Shown here: in pieces, positions 1 to 6,597 of the stretch
How positions within the stretch are numbered: the stretch's first letter is position 1
Layout: every line of letters starts with the position of its first letter
IMG/VR virus record: IMGVR_UViG_3300044655_001044
Location: 1-50,929 of that record
DNA length: 50,929 nt
Source: a virus
Strand: one strand, 5' to 3'
Notes under the pieces: generated by a model
Databases searched by the model: none
What the model was told of the DNA's origin: nothing
Seen by the model: the letters and a program-made list of their open reading frames with translations, nothing else
Program-made: the position numbers and the translations under genes

Positions 1-2
1 CT

Positions 3-248
3 AATACATTATCGGAACAACAAAAAGAAGAGTTAAAGAACATCCTTTCTTTATCTCATGAAGATGTATTAACTAAAACAACTGAATTAAAGGAATCTAT
101 TATCAATCAAGTATCTACACTTATAAGTGAATCAAATGAAACTGATTTATCAACTAAATTAAAGAAAGTGAAAGATGAGGTTAACGAAATGTTCCCATCC
201 AAATTAAATTATTACAGATTAACAGAATTAAAAAATGGACTTAACTAA
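3..248 (+). CDS. 3' end of an unrecognised protein (partial)
   Basis: An open frame enters from the left edge and stops at the TAA at 246-248, giving 81 residues of a longer protein. The visible part is helical and highly charged, rich in Lys, Glu, Leu and Ser, with no cysteine, and ends YYRLTELKNGLN. I do not recognise a domain. It lies upstream of the head cassette, where T4 relatives carry the portal and prohead core genes, so a structural or assembly role is possible but is inferred only from position. Its last 8 nt overlap the convergent bS21 gene, so no terminator separates the two. Confidence 0.7.
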   Translation, partial: NTLSEQQKEELKNILSLSHEDVLTKTTELKESIINQVSTLISESNETDLSTKLKKVKDEVNEMFPSKLNYYRLTELKNGLN

Positions 249-432
249 GTCCATTTCTTTTTTGTTGTAGATATACCGCTTTCAATTTTTCAGTTCTTTT
301 CTTAACAGAAGGTTTAACAAACTGTTGTCTCTCCCTTAATTTTTGAACTTGTTTTGTTTTCTGAACTTTTTGTTTATAAGTTCTTAACGCAGTCTCAATA
401 CTTTTCTCTTTTTGTAAATCAATTATAATCAT
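241..432 (-). CDS. rpsU: Ribosomal protein bS21 homologue
   Basis: This 63-residue basic protein matches bS21 of the small ribosomal subunit along its whole length. The pattern is a short beta strand (MIIIDLQ), then IETALRTYKQK, LRERQQFVKPSVKKR and LKAVY. The second block corresponds to the RRREFYEKPTTERKR region of E. coli bS21 and resembles Bacteroidota versions (FVKPSVxRR) more closely. The length is normal for Bacteroidota bS21. In cells bS21 sits on the 30S platform next to the 3' end of 16S rRNA. In Flavobacterium it helps mask the anti-Shine-Dalgarno sequence. A phage copy could exchange into host ribosomes and favour phage mRNAs; that role is inference. The gene stands alone on the minus strand, convergent with the gene to its left, and has both a late-type and a host-type promoter within 55 nt of its ATG. 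Confidence 0.9.
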   Translation of the reverse strand: MIIIDLQKEKSIETALRTYKQKVQKTKQVQKLRERQQFVKPSVKKRTEKLKAVYLQQKRNGLS

Positions 433-433
433 A

Positions 434-483
434 TATAAATAAATATATTACAAATATATGAAAGTATTTTTGGAATAATCAAA
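434..483 (-). promoter_or_regulatory. Double promoter of the bS21 gene (host type plus late type)
   Basis: Read on the minus strand, TTTG (483-480) is followed after 21 nt by TATATTTG (458-451), which fits the Bacteroidota -33/-7 promoter. Closer to the ATG are TATTTATT (445-438) and an overlapping TATTTATA (441-434), the late-type octamer seen before many genes here. The gene could therefore be transcribed both early by the host polymerase and late by the phage-modified one. The region is very A/T-rich, so the late-type match alone would be weak. Confidence 0.6.
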
Positions 484-537
484 TATTTTATTTATTTTTT
501 ATAAAACACCATAAAATAAAAATAATATGAAATTATA

Positions 538-963
538 ATGAAAATTGGTAAGTATATTCCATTGGGAACGTACAATGAAGTAAAAATCGGTTATGGTACC
601 GTAGATTTTAAAAATCTGAAAACCATATATCTTAAATTAAATTCGTGGTTACAACCCGAAAACGAAACGGACGACTTCAACCATTTGATTGGAAAATCAA
701 GAAGAAAGGTTAAAGAAATAATTTACAACTTAAAAAGTCCGTATTTTAAAGACCAATCTATTGTAGATTTAGATGTTAGAACTAAAGGGATTAAGTTAGA
801 AAAGAGGTCCTTTATGAATTTGGAGGTAACATTATATGTTAACAATCAATTCGACATTAAATCAAAAGATGTTAAAATAATCATTAATGATTTATTTGAA
901 CATATCGTAGATGAAGGATTATCTGATAAAAAACTATTCAATTTTTACAAAACAAAGAAATAA
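538..963 (+). CDS. Unrecognised protein in the prohead core gene position
   Basis: A 141-residue protein with balanced charge, beta strands in the first half (IPLGTYNEVKIGYGTVDF) and amphipathic helices in the second. I recognise no catalytic motif. It lies 38 nt upstream of the prohead protease. In T4 this place is occupied by gene 68, a prohead core protein of the same length, so a minor core role is possible, but that rests on position and size only. ATG 538 is chosen because an ATG 11 nt upstream is out of frame. There is no Shine-Dalgarno sequence and no clear late octamer in front. The gap from 433 to 537 holds the bS21 promoters facing the other way. Confidence 0.6.
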   Translation: MKIGKYIPLGTYNEVKIGYGTVDFKNLKTIYLKLNSWLQPENETDDFNHLIGKSRRKVKEIIYNLKSPYFKDQSIVDLDVRTKGIKLEKRSFMNLEVTLYVNNQFDIKSKDVKIIINDLFEHIVDEGLSDKKLFNFYKTKK

Positions 964-977
964 GTTAGATATTGATG

Positions 978-985
978 TATTTATA
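978..985 (+). promoter_or_regulatory. Late-type promoter before the prohead protease
   Basis: TATTTATA lies 16 nt before ATG 1002 and is followed by GTAATAAAAAC, closely like the sequence before the scaffold gene (TATTTATA, GGTAATAAAAC). The pair suggests a consensus that extends beyond the octamer to a downstream AATAAAA stretch. Confidence 0.6.
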
Positions 986-1001
986 GTAATAAAAACTATA
1001 A

Positions 1002-1685
1002 ATGAAGGTATTAGGACCAAAAGAAACCGGCAGAGGATTATTAATTGAGTATGATGCTGGTCACGTATCTCCAGAAGAGAATAAAAAAATAATTTCAGAA
1101 ATGAAGAACATGGACTTCTCACAGGACATGATTCTTTATGCTGTTTTACAAAAATATGACACTCCAAATAAGAACGGAAGGATTTATCCTGAGATGTTAC
1201 TTAAGAGAGAAAACGAAAAATACCAAACAATTATTAAGAAGGGTGGAGCTTTAAATGAATTAAATCACCCAACATCTTCACTTATTGATTTAGATAGAAT
1301 TTCACATTCAATTCTAGAAACATGGTGGGATGGTAAAATCCTTATGGGTAAGATAAAACTATTCACTTCTCCAGGTTGGAAGAAGATGGGTATTGTTTCT
1401 ACCAAAGGAGACCAAGCTGCTATGTTATTAATGAACGGAGCAACTTTGGGTATCTCTTCACGTGGAGTAGGTTCACTTAAACAAGTTAAAGGTGAGAACA
1501 TTGTACAAGAGGACTTTGAATTAGTTTGTTTTGATTTAGTTTCATCACCATCTACACCTGGCGCATATGTTTTTAGTGACCCATCTGAAAGAGACCAATA
1601 TCAAGAATCTACAATTGAAAAACCCGTAGTTGAGGACAGAATGAAAAAACTAATGGGTAGATTAGATACATTTCTATCTAAATAA
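1002..1685 (+). CDS. gp21: Prohead maturation protease, gp21-like
   Basis: This 227-residue serine protease cleaves scaffold, capsid and internal proteins during head maturation in T4-like phages. Visible family signatures are NGRIYP (58-63), NELNHP with the probable catalytic His89, GISSRG with the probable catalytic Ser152 or Ser153, and LVCFDLVSSPSTPGA near 164-178. The length is close to T4 gp21 (212). The C-terminus carries DRMKKLMGRLDTF; an R-M/I-K-x-L-M pattern recurs at the ends of the scaffold and several accessory proteins in this window and may be a core- or shell-binding peptide (inference). The gene directly precedes scaffold and capsid genes, as in T4, and has its own late-type promoter. 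Confidence 0.93.
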   Translation: MKVLGPKETGRGLLIEYDAGHVSPEENKKIISEMKNMDFSQDMILYAVLQKYDTPNKNGRIYPEMLLKRENEKYQTIIKKGGALNELNHPTSSLIDLDRISHSILETWWDGKILMGKIKLFTSPGWKKMGIVSTKGDQAAMLLMNGATLGISSRGVGSLKQVKGENIVQEDFELVCFDLVSSPSTPGAYVFSDPSERDQYQESTIEKPVVEDRMKKLMGRLDTFLSK

Positions 1686-1739
1686 TTAATTTATTAGGGG
1701 TGGGAATATTGAAATAGTCAATTTTTCCAAATTTCCAAG

Positions 1740-1747
1740 TATTTATA
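1740..1747 (+). promoter_or_regulatory. Late-type promoter before the scaffold gene
   Basis: TATTTATA starts 34 nt before ATG 1774 and is followed by AGGTAATAAAACAAC. It lies in an 88-nt gap between the protease and scaffold genes. No octamer is seen before the capsid gene, so scaffold and capsid are probably one transcript. Confidence 0.6.
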
Positions 1748-1773
1748 AGGTAATAAAACAACAAATTTTACAA

Positions 1774-3006
1774 ATGAGCGAAAAATCTATTTTAGAACAA
1801 GCGTTACTTCAAGTGCAAAACCTTGAAGAAGCTGTTAAGCAAAATGCAAAAGGTATACTTGCTTCTACAATGAAACAAGAACTAAGCGACTTGCTTAAAG
1901 AATCGTTAGAAGAAGAGGAGAAGTTAGATCCAATGGGTGAACAACCTGAAGACGAAACTAAACCTGACGAAGAGGAAGATGATGTAACAACAGATGATGA
2001 AGCTGACACCGATGGTGAAGATGCTGACACTGATGTTGAAGATGCTGACACAGACCTCGATAATGAACCAAGTAAAGGAATCGATGACTTAGATTCTGAA
2101 GCTGGTGATGATACCGATACATCTATGGATGATTTAGGTACTGAACCATCTCCAGAAGAAGGTATGGATGACGAAGACGTTATGGACATGACAGGAGCTT
2201 CAGATGATGAGGTTCTTAAAGTTTTCAAGGCTATGAAACCAGAAGATGGTATCGTAGTTAAGAAAGATGGTAATAACGTTGAATTTGCTGACGGTCAAGA
2301 TGAGTACATCATCAAACTTGATAGTGAGGAAACTCCTGATGTTGATACAGATATGGACACAGATTTAGATACTGATATGGGTTCTGAAATGGACACAGAT
2401 TTCGGTGCTGAAACTGACGAAACTTCTGATGATGCAGAAATGGATGAAACTTTATATGAAATTGAGTTAGGTGAAGACGAAGATGAAGTTAAGGAAGTAG
2501 AAGCTTCTGAAGGTGAAGCTAAAGAAGTTGAAGTTGGTGAAGCAGCAAGAACATTGGGTAACGATGTTAGAAAGCCAGCTGACCAAGGTAAAAAATATAA
2601 AGCGGGTCGTCATGAAATGAATGAAGAAGTTGAAAAGTTAAAGAAACAAAATTCTGAGTACAAGAAGGCTTTAATTCTTTTCAAAGACAAGCTTAATGAA
2701 GTTGCAGTATTCAACGCAAACTTAGCTTACGCTACTCGTTTATTCACTGAACATTCTACAACAAAACAAGAGAAATTGAATATTTTAAAGAGATTTGATT
2801 CTATTTCTTCTATGAATGAAGCTAAAACTTTATTCGCAACAATAAAAACTGAATTAGGTACTAAAACAACTGTAACTGAATCAGTGGCTGAAAAAATCAC
2901 TAACATGCCATCAACATCTACTTCTACTGAGGTTTTAGCTGAGTCAAAAGCTTACGAAAATCCACAGTTCAAAAGAATGAAAGATTTGATGACAAAAATA
3001 AAATAA
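1774..3006 (+). CDS. gp22: Prohead core scaffold, gp22-like
   Basis: A 410-residue, very acidic protein between protease and capsid genes. Residues about 45-150 and 185-230 are low-complexity Asp/Glu/Thr runs with repeated DADTD, DTDLD and DTDMD units. About 275-320 is a basic/acidic helical segment (EEVEKLKKQNSEYKKAL) typical of scaffold coiled coils, and the C-terminus ends ENPQFKRMKDLMTKIK. Scaffold proteins of T4-like phages form the internal core on which gp23 assembles and are then digested by gp21. Several I/L-x-E tripeptides, such as ILE in the first 10 residues, fit gp21 cleavage. It is longer than T4 gp22 (269) because of the acidic repeats. Starts and ends support a single intact frame. 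Confidence 0.88.
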   Translation: MSEKSILEQALLQVQNLEEAVKQNAKGILASTMKQELSDLLKESLEEEEKLDPMGEQPEDETKPDEEEDDVTTDDEADTDGEDADTDVEDADTDLDNEPSKGIDDLDSEAGDDTDTSMDDLGTEPSPEEGMDDEDVMDMTGASDDEVLKVFKAMKPEDGIVVKKDGNNVEFADGQDEYIIKLDSEETPDVDTDMDTDLDTDMGSEMDTDFGAETDETSDDAEMDETLYEIELGEDEDEVKEVEASEGEAKEVEVGEAARTLGNDVRKPADQGKKYKAGRHEMNEEVEKLKKQNSEYKKALILFKDKLNEVAVFNANLAYATRLFTEHSTTKQEKLNILKRFDSISSMNEAKTLFATIKTELGTKTTVTESVAEKITNMPSTSTSTEVLAESKAYENPQFKRMKDLMTKIK

Positions 3007-3033
3007 ACTAAAAAAAAACAAAATATTTTAAAA

Positions 3034-4773
3034 ATGGGAGCATTATTAGAATCAGGTATGGTTGGTAACATCGGATTAAAACATTTACGTGTTATCAAGG
3101 AAGATACCATTAAAAAATGGGACGAATTAGGTTTCTTAGAAAACTTAGAAGGTCACCAAAAAGATAATATCGCGCAATTGTATGAAAACCAAGCGTCATA
3201 TTTGATTAACGAAGCGGCTGTAGCAGATTCTTCAGGTTCTTTTGAAACTGTAGTTTTCCCTATCATCCGTCGTGTATTCTCTAAGTTATTAGCGAATGAC
3301 ATCGTATCAGTACAAGCAATGAACTTACCAATTGGTAAATTGTTCTTCTTCGTACCTAAAATCCAAGAAAGAGATGGTAATGGTCATTACTCTCCTTATG
3401 GATATCCAAATACAACTGATGCTGCAACTGCTGGATACCCTGCAACTGCAAAAAATCTTTACGATCGTTTTTACGAAAGTAGTGACGCAGCAACTGAAGG
3501 TCTTTTTGATTATTCAAAAGGTTCATTCACTGATGTTTCTTTAACTGGTACATCTATTGTAACTTTTGCAAATGGTGTTGAAACTTCTGGTGTAACTATC
3601 AGTACAGGTACCGATGTTTCATCAGTTATCTTAAAGTTAACAGGTTTCTCTGTATTAGGTCAAGGTAAATTAGCTGGTCCAGACGGTAACGAAATGGATA
3701 CAGAAGAGTTTTTAGCTTCATTAACAATCACTGCACCTCGTGCAAATGCGTTAAGTGGTAGAACTTTCTTACCTTTCAACGTTGTAACACAAAAATATGG
3801 TAAAGGTATCGTATCTTACGGAGTAAAAGCTTCAGGTACAAACGGTAACTTATTCCAAGATATTTGCGATGCAGATGGTGCAATTTACTTAAATGTTGAT
3901 TTACAAACTTACAGTTCAACTGCAGGTTTTTCAGATACGGAAATTGTAGTTACAACATTACAAGGTAATGATTTTACAGCAACTTATCGTCAATATGCAT
4001 CTTTAGAATTTGAAGATCAAATTGGTGAGGTTTCTTTTGATTTAGAATCGGTAACAGTTTCTGTAACTGAAAGAAAATTAAGAGCTAGCTGGTCTCCTGA
4101 ATTGGCTCAAGACGTTAGTGCATTCCACAACATCGACGCTGAAGCAGAATTGACAGCTTTATTATCAGAGCAAATTGCTGCTGAAGTTGACCGTGAAATC
4201 TTACGTGATTTACGTAAAGGTGCGGCATGGAAAGCTAAATGGGATTACAATGAGTGGAAATACGGTGGAAACGGTGGTGCAACTTTACAAGGTTACACAC
4301 AAAAAGACTGGAACCAAACTTTAGTTACTAAAGTTAACCAAATTTCAGCTCAAATCCATAAAACAACCTTAAGAGGTGGTGCTAACTGGATTGTAGTTTC
4401 TTCTGAAGTTTCTGCAGTATTTGATGATTTGGAATATTTCCACGTATCAAACGCAGCTCCTGAGCAAGATTCTTACAACATGGGTATTGAGAAAATCGGT
4501 TCTTTGGCAGGTCGCTACCAAGTATACCGTGATCCTTACTTCCCAGCTAACAAAATCTTGATTGGTCATAAAGGAAAATCTTTATTGGATGCAGGTTATG
4601 TATACGCACCATATGTGCCATTACAATTGACTCCAACAATGTACAATCCTTTCACAATGACTCCTATCAAAGGTATCATGACTCGTTACGCAAAGAAAAT
4701 GGTGAACAACCGTTACTTTGGTATCATCGATGTACAAGGTATCACAACATTTGATATGAATACATTAAGATAA
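3034..4773 (+). CDS. gp23: Major capsid protein, gp23-like
   Basis: A 579-residue HK97-fold capsid protein. The core aligns with T4 gp23: RKLRASWSPELAQDVSAFHNID corresponds to the T4 segment RQLKASYSIELAQDLRAVHGMD, followed by AEAELTALLSEQI. The precursor cleavage site is visible as INE|A at residues 58-61 (YLINEAAVADSSG), matching T4 FLTE|A after residue 65, so the first 60 residues are a removable peptide. It is longer than T4 gp23 (521), mostly through a beta-rich insertion around 145-290. Codon use is strikingly more C-ending than in neighbours (for example ATC, TAC, TTC, CGT), as expected for the most highly expressed gene. It starts at ATG 3034 after an A-rich leader without a Shine-Dalgarno sequence and is closed by a strong terminator. 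Confidence 0.95.
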   Translation: MGALLESGMVGNIGLKHLRVIKEDTIKKWDELGFLENLEGHQKDNIAQLYENQASYLINEAAVADSSGSFETVVFPIIRRVFSKLLANDIVSVQAMNLPIGKLFFFVPKIQERDGNGHYSPYGYPNTTDAATAGYPATAKNLYDRFYESSDAATEGLFDYSKGSFTDVSLTGTSIVTFANGVETSGVTISTGTDVSSVILKLTGFSVLGQGKLAGPDGNEMDTEEFLASLTITAPRANALSGRTFLPFNVVTQKYGKGIVSYGVKASGTNGNLFQDICDADGAIYLNVDLQTYSSTAGFSDTEIVVTTLQGNDFTATYRQYASLEFEDQIGEVSFDLESVTVSVTERKLRASWSPELAQDVSAFHNIDAEAELTALLSEQIAAEVDREILRDLRKGAAWKAKWDYNEWKYGGNGGATLQGYTQKDWNQTLVTKVNQISAQIHKTTLRGGANWIVVSSEVSAVFDDLEYFHVSNAAPEQDSYNMGIEKIGSLAGRYQVYRDPYFPANKILIGHKGKSLLDAGYVYAPYVPLQLTPTMYNPFTMTPIKGIMTRYAKKMVNNRYFGIIDVQGITTFDMNTLR

Positions 4774-4797
4774 TCTTAGGATTCACAATACAAAAGA

Positions 4798-4823
4798 CCC
4801 TCGTAGAAATACGGGGGTTTTTT
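4798..4823 (+). terminator. Intrinsic terminator after the capsid gene
   Basis: An 8-bp stem (CCCTCGTA paired with TACGGGGG, one T-G pair) closes a GAAA loop and is followed by six T. It lies 25 nt after the capsid stop codon and is one of the best terminators in the window. Confidence 0.9.
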
Positions 4824-4836
4824 ATTTAAAATGAAA

Positions 4837-4850
4837 TATTTATATTTATA
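4837..4850 (+). promoter_or_regulatory. Two overlapping late-type octamers
   Basis: TATTTATA occurs twice, at 4837-4844 and 4843-4850, 12 nt before ATG 4863 and just after the capsid terminator. The gene at 4863 therefore appears to be its own late transcription unit, bounded by terminators on both sides. Confidence 0.6.
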
Positions 4851-4862
4851 AACAATTAGAAA

Positions 4863-5189
4863 ATGAACAAAAGAATCGCAAAATTACAAAATATAATGGA
4901 AGCTAACCAAAGGTTAAATAAATCATTATTAAAAGAACAAAATACACATCAACCAGCAAACTTTACCACAGGTCAAGTGGTAAATGCTAAAAGAGACGTT
5001 GATGGTCAAATGTATACAATTAAAATAACTCAAGCCACACCATCATATATGGTTGGTACAATTACCGGACCAGGAAATTATGATAAACAATCATTAAAAA
5101 ACGGAATATCGGGTCTTGAATTATATTCGGTTTCACCCGGAACAATACAAGGTAATTCGACAATGGGTATGTTTACAGTGGTAAAATAA
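4863..5189 (+). CDS. Small probable capsid-associated protein
   Basis: A 108-residue protein that I cannot assign to a family. The N-terminus MNKRIAKLQNIMEANQRL is a basic amphipathic helix containing IME|A at residues 11-14, the I/L-x-E pattern cut by gp21-type proteases; T4 internal proteins carry similar N-terminal targeting peptides. From about 30 on it is beta-rich (GQVVNAKRDVDGQMYTIKI, MVGTITGPG, GLELYSVSPG) and looks like a small compact domain. As a single-gene late unit directly behind the capsid gene, a head decoration or internal head protein is the best guess, but this is inferred from context. Confidence 0.7.
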   Translation: MNKRIAKLQNIMEANQRLNKSLLKEQNTHQPANFTTGQVVNAKRDVDGQMYTIKITQATPSYMVGTITGPGNYDKQSLKNGISGLELYSVSPGTIQGNSTMGMFTVVK

Positions 5190-5193
5190 TTTA

Positions 5194-5217
5194 AACCCCC
5201 AATTACGGGGGTTTTTT
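5194..5217 (+). terminator. Intrinsic terminator
   Basis: AACCCCC (5194-5200) and GGGGGTT (5207-5213) form a 7-bp stem around the loop AATTAC, followed by a run of T to 5217. It ends the transcript of the gene at 4863 and directly abuts the host-type promoter that starts at 5221. Confidence 0.88.
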
Positions 5218-5220
5218 ATT

Positions 5221-5252
5221 TTTGGTATATTCCAGAATATTACTTATATTTG
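5221..5252 (+). promoter_or_regulatory. Bacteroidota-type promoter
   Basis: TTTG (5221-5224), 20 nt, then TATATTTG (5245-5252) match the Bacteroidota -33/-7 promoter exactly. The -7 element ends 5 nt before ATG 5258, so transcription would start at or next to the start codon and the mRNA would be leaderless. The first part (TTTGGTATATTC) is identical to the promoter at 30009. Confidence 0.82.
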
Positions 5253-5257
5253 CTATT

Positions 5258-5563
5258 ATGCCAGAAATTAACTATGAAATATTAAGATTGGACGTCTTAA
5301 CCAAACTCATTGATGAGAGGGGGATTTCTTGTAAAAACAAGAAAGATGTGATGATTGAATACCTTAAAATGGACGATGAGGGTAAGTATATCCGTGAGAC
5401 AACCTACGAAAAGGAAGGAGGTCGGTTTTTGGTGGGTATAGACCTCAAAAATCACTCCCAATTGATTCAGATGGGTAAGTTAGTGGAAAAGAAAGAGTCA
5501 CACCCTAAAGGTCTCTATTCGTCAGATAGGATATATTTTATATCAAATCAAAAATTAATCTAA
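5258..5563 (+). CDS. Small protein with a SAP-like segment
   Basis: A 101-residue protein starting MPEINYEILRLDVL. ATG 5258 is preferred over an in-frame ATG at 5222 because the latter lies inside the promoter. Residues about 9-43 (LDVLTKLIDERGISCKNKKDVMIEYLK) resemble the helix-turn-helix layout of a SAP motif, which binds DNA or RNA; the likeness is by eye only. The rest is beta-rich and unknown. It has its own host-type promoter between head genes and an opposite operon, so it is probably an early-expressed accessory gene. Its stop at 5563 abuts the end of the minus-strand gene at 5564 with no space for a separate terminator. Confidence 0.7.
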   Translation: MPEINYEILRLDVLTKLIDERGISCKNKKDVMIEYLKMDDEGKYIRETTYEKEGGRFLVGIDLKNHSQLIQMGKLVEKKESHPKGLYSSDRIYFISNQKLI

Positions 5564-6316
5564 TTACCAAGATTTACAAGCCCAATATCTAGGTTTCCAA
5601 CGAGGACCTGGATTGTCACAATTCATACGTGCTCTAAAGTTCTTTCTTCTTGCAGGGTTATTTTTCTTAATAACCATTCTTTTACCTTTCGCAGATTTAC
5701 CGCCAAATCCGAAATTAACCTTAACGACTTTACCTTTATCGTTTTTAACATATACTTTAAACTTCTTAATATCTCCTTGCATGATTTTTCCAAGTTGAAC
5801 TTTACGTCCTTGATATTCGGCTTCATTTAATAAACCACCATTGTATTCAAAATTGGTATTTTCAACAGAACCATCCTCATCTTCGTATATTAACACAGTA
5901 GTGTCTTCGTTATATTCAAAAAGCCTTTCAAATTGTTCTTCAGATATTTGAATTATTGTTCTTTTTTCCATACTCTCATCAAATTTAGTCATTGTTGGTT
6001 TATTACCCTTACCCACTTTTGGGTCTTTTTTTTCTGCTCTTCTTTTTTGTGATGTCATTGCTTTCTTATCTTTTTTACTGTAAGATGAAGCAACTTTTGG
6101 AGTTTCATTAGACACCTTTTTAGAAGGTCTACATTTTGGATATGATTTGCCGTCAGCATCTTTTCTACCACAAGGAGGGTGTTTACCATCTACCTTTTTA
6201 CTAACATCTACCCACTTTTCTTTAAACCATCTTGCAAGGTCTTCTCTTAAAACCTCGCCTGATTTAATACATTCGTTTATATACTCTTTATCTTCCTTTG
6301 AAACAATGATTTTCAT
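5564..6316 (-). CDS. Tagged virion protein of two joined modules
   Basis: A 250-residue basic protein that looks like two virion proteins joined. Module 1: tag MKIIVSKEDKEYI, then about 29-106 with WFKEKWVDVSKKVDGKHPPC, YPKCRPSKKVS and SQKRRAEKKDP, a conserved basic, Cys-containing domain known from several marine and T4-like phages. Module 2: a second tag at 116-134 (MEKRTIIQISEEQFERLF), then GLLNE|AEYQGRKVQLGKI at 161-178 and a C-terminal domain (KFKVYVKND, KVVKVNFGFGG, PARRKNFRARMNC, YWACKSW). ISE and LNE|A fit prohead-protease sites, LNE|A being like the capsid site INE|A. Release of the C-terminal domain in the capsid is inference. It is the last gene of a tightly packed operon. Confidence 0.8.
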   Translation of the reverse strand: MKIIVSKEDKEYINECIKSGEVLREDLARWFKEKWVDVSKKVDGKHPPCGRKDADGKSYPKCRPSKKVSNETPKVASSYSKKDKKAMTSQKRRAEKKDPKVGKGNKPTMTKFDESMEKRTIIQISEEQFERLFEYNEDTTVLIYEDEDGSVENTNFEYNGGLLNEAEYQGRKVQLGKIMQGDIKKFKVYVKNDKGKVVKVNFGFGGKSAKGKRMVIKKNNPARRKNFRARMNCDNPGPRWKPRYWACKSW

Positions 6317-6317
6317 G

Positions 6318-6596
6318 TTATTTAATTTTATTTACCTCATTAACAAATTTATGACACTTATCGGATACCTTACCCTTATCGTGGTCTGTAATAGATAACT
6401 TCACATTATCGTAATGAACTGTCATATCAGGGTGATGATTCTGTTTGTTAGCAATTTTCATCACCTCATTAGTAAATGACATAACTTCCTTATAATCTTT
6501 AAAATAAAATGTTTTAATTAATTTACCGTTTGTTTCCACCCAATCATTAATATTCATAATTTTATTTTTTTGGTCTTCGGTTATTATTATTCTCAT
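6318..6596 (-). CDS. Pterin-4a-carbinolamine dehydratase with N-terminal tag
   Basis: A 92-residue protein. Residues about 16-92 match pterin-4a-carbinolamine dehydratase (PCD/DCoH), which dehydrates 4a-hydroxy-tetrahydropterin during recycling of the cofactor of aromatic amino acid hydroxylases. The active-site signature is visible: NHHP, then Tyr six residues later (DMTVHY), then nine residues to His (TDHDKG), followed by VSDKCHKFVNEV. The usual Glu four before the first His is Asn here (ANKQNHHP), and THD is replaced by TDHD, so activity is uncertain. The first residues, MRIIITEDQKNKI, are not part of PCD but are the tag shared with neighbouring proteins and contain ITE|D. The gene lies 1 nt from each neighbour, so co-expression is certain if the operon is transcribed. 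Confidence 0.85.
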   Translation of the reverse strand: MRIIITEDQKNKIMNINDWVETNGKLIKTFYFKDYKEVMSFTNEVMKIANKQNHHPDMTVHYDNVKLSITDHDKGKVSDKCHKFVNEVNKIK

Positions 6597-6597
6597 A

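Noticed and set aside
1809-2228. Ser/Val-rich reverse frame of 139 codons opposite the scaffold gene
   Set aside because: It is the shadow of the Asp/Glu/Thr repeats of the scaffold on the other strand.
5222-5257. Upstream in-frame ATG at 5222 for the SAP-like gene
   Set aside because: It lies within the host-type promoter and would lie before the transcription start.
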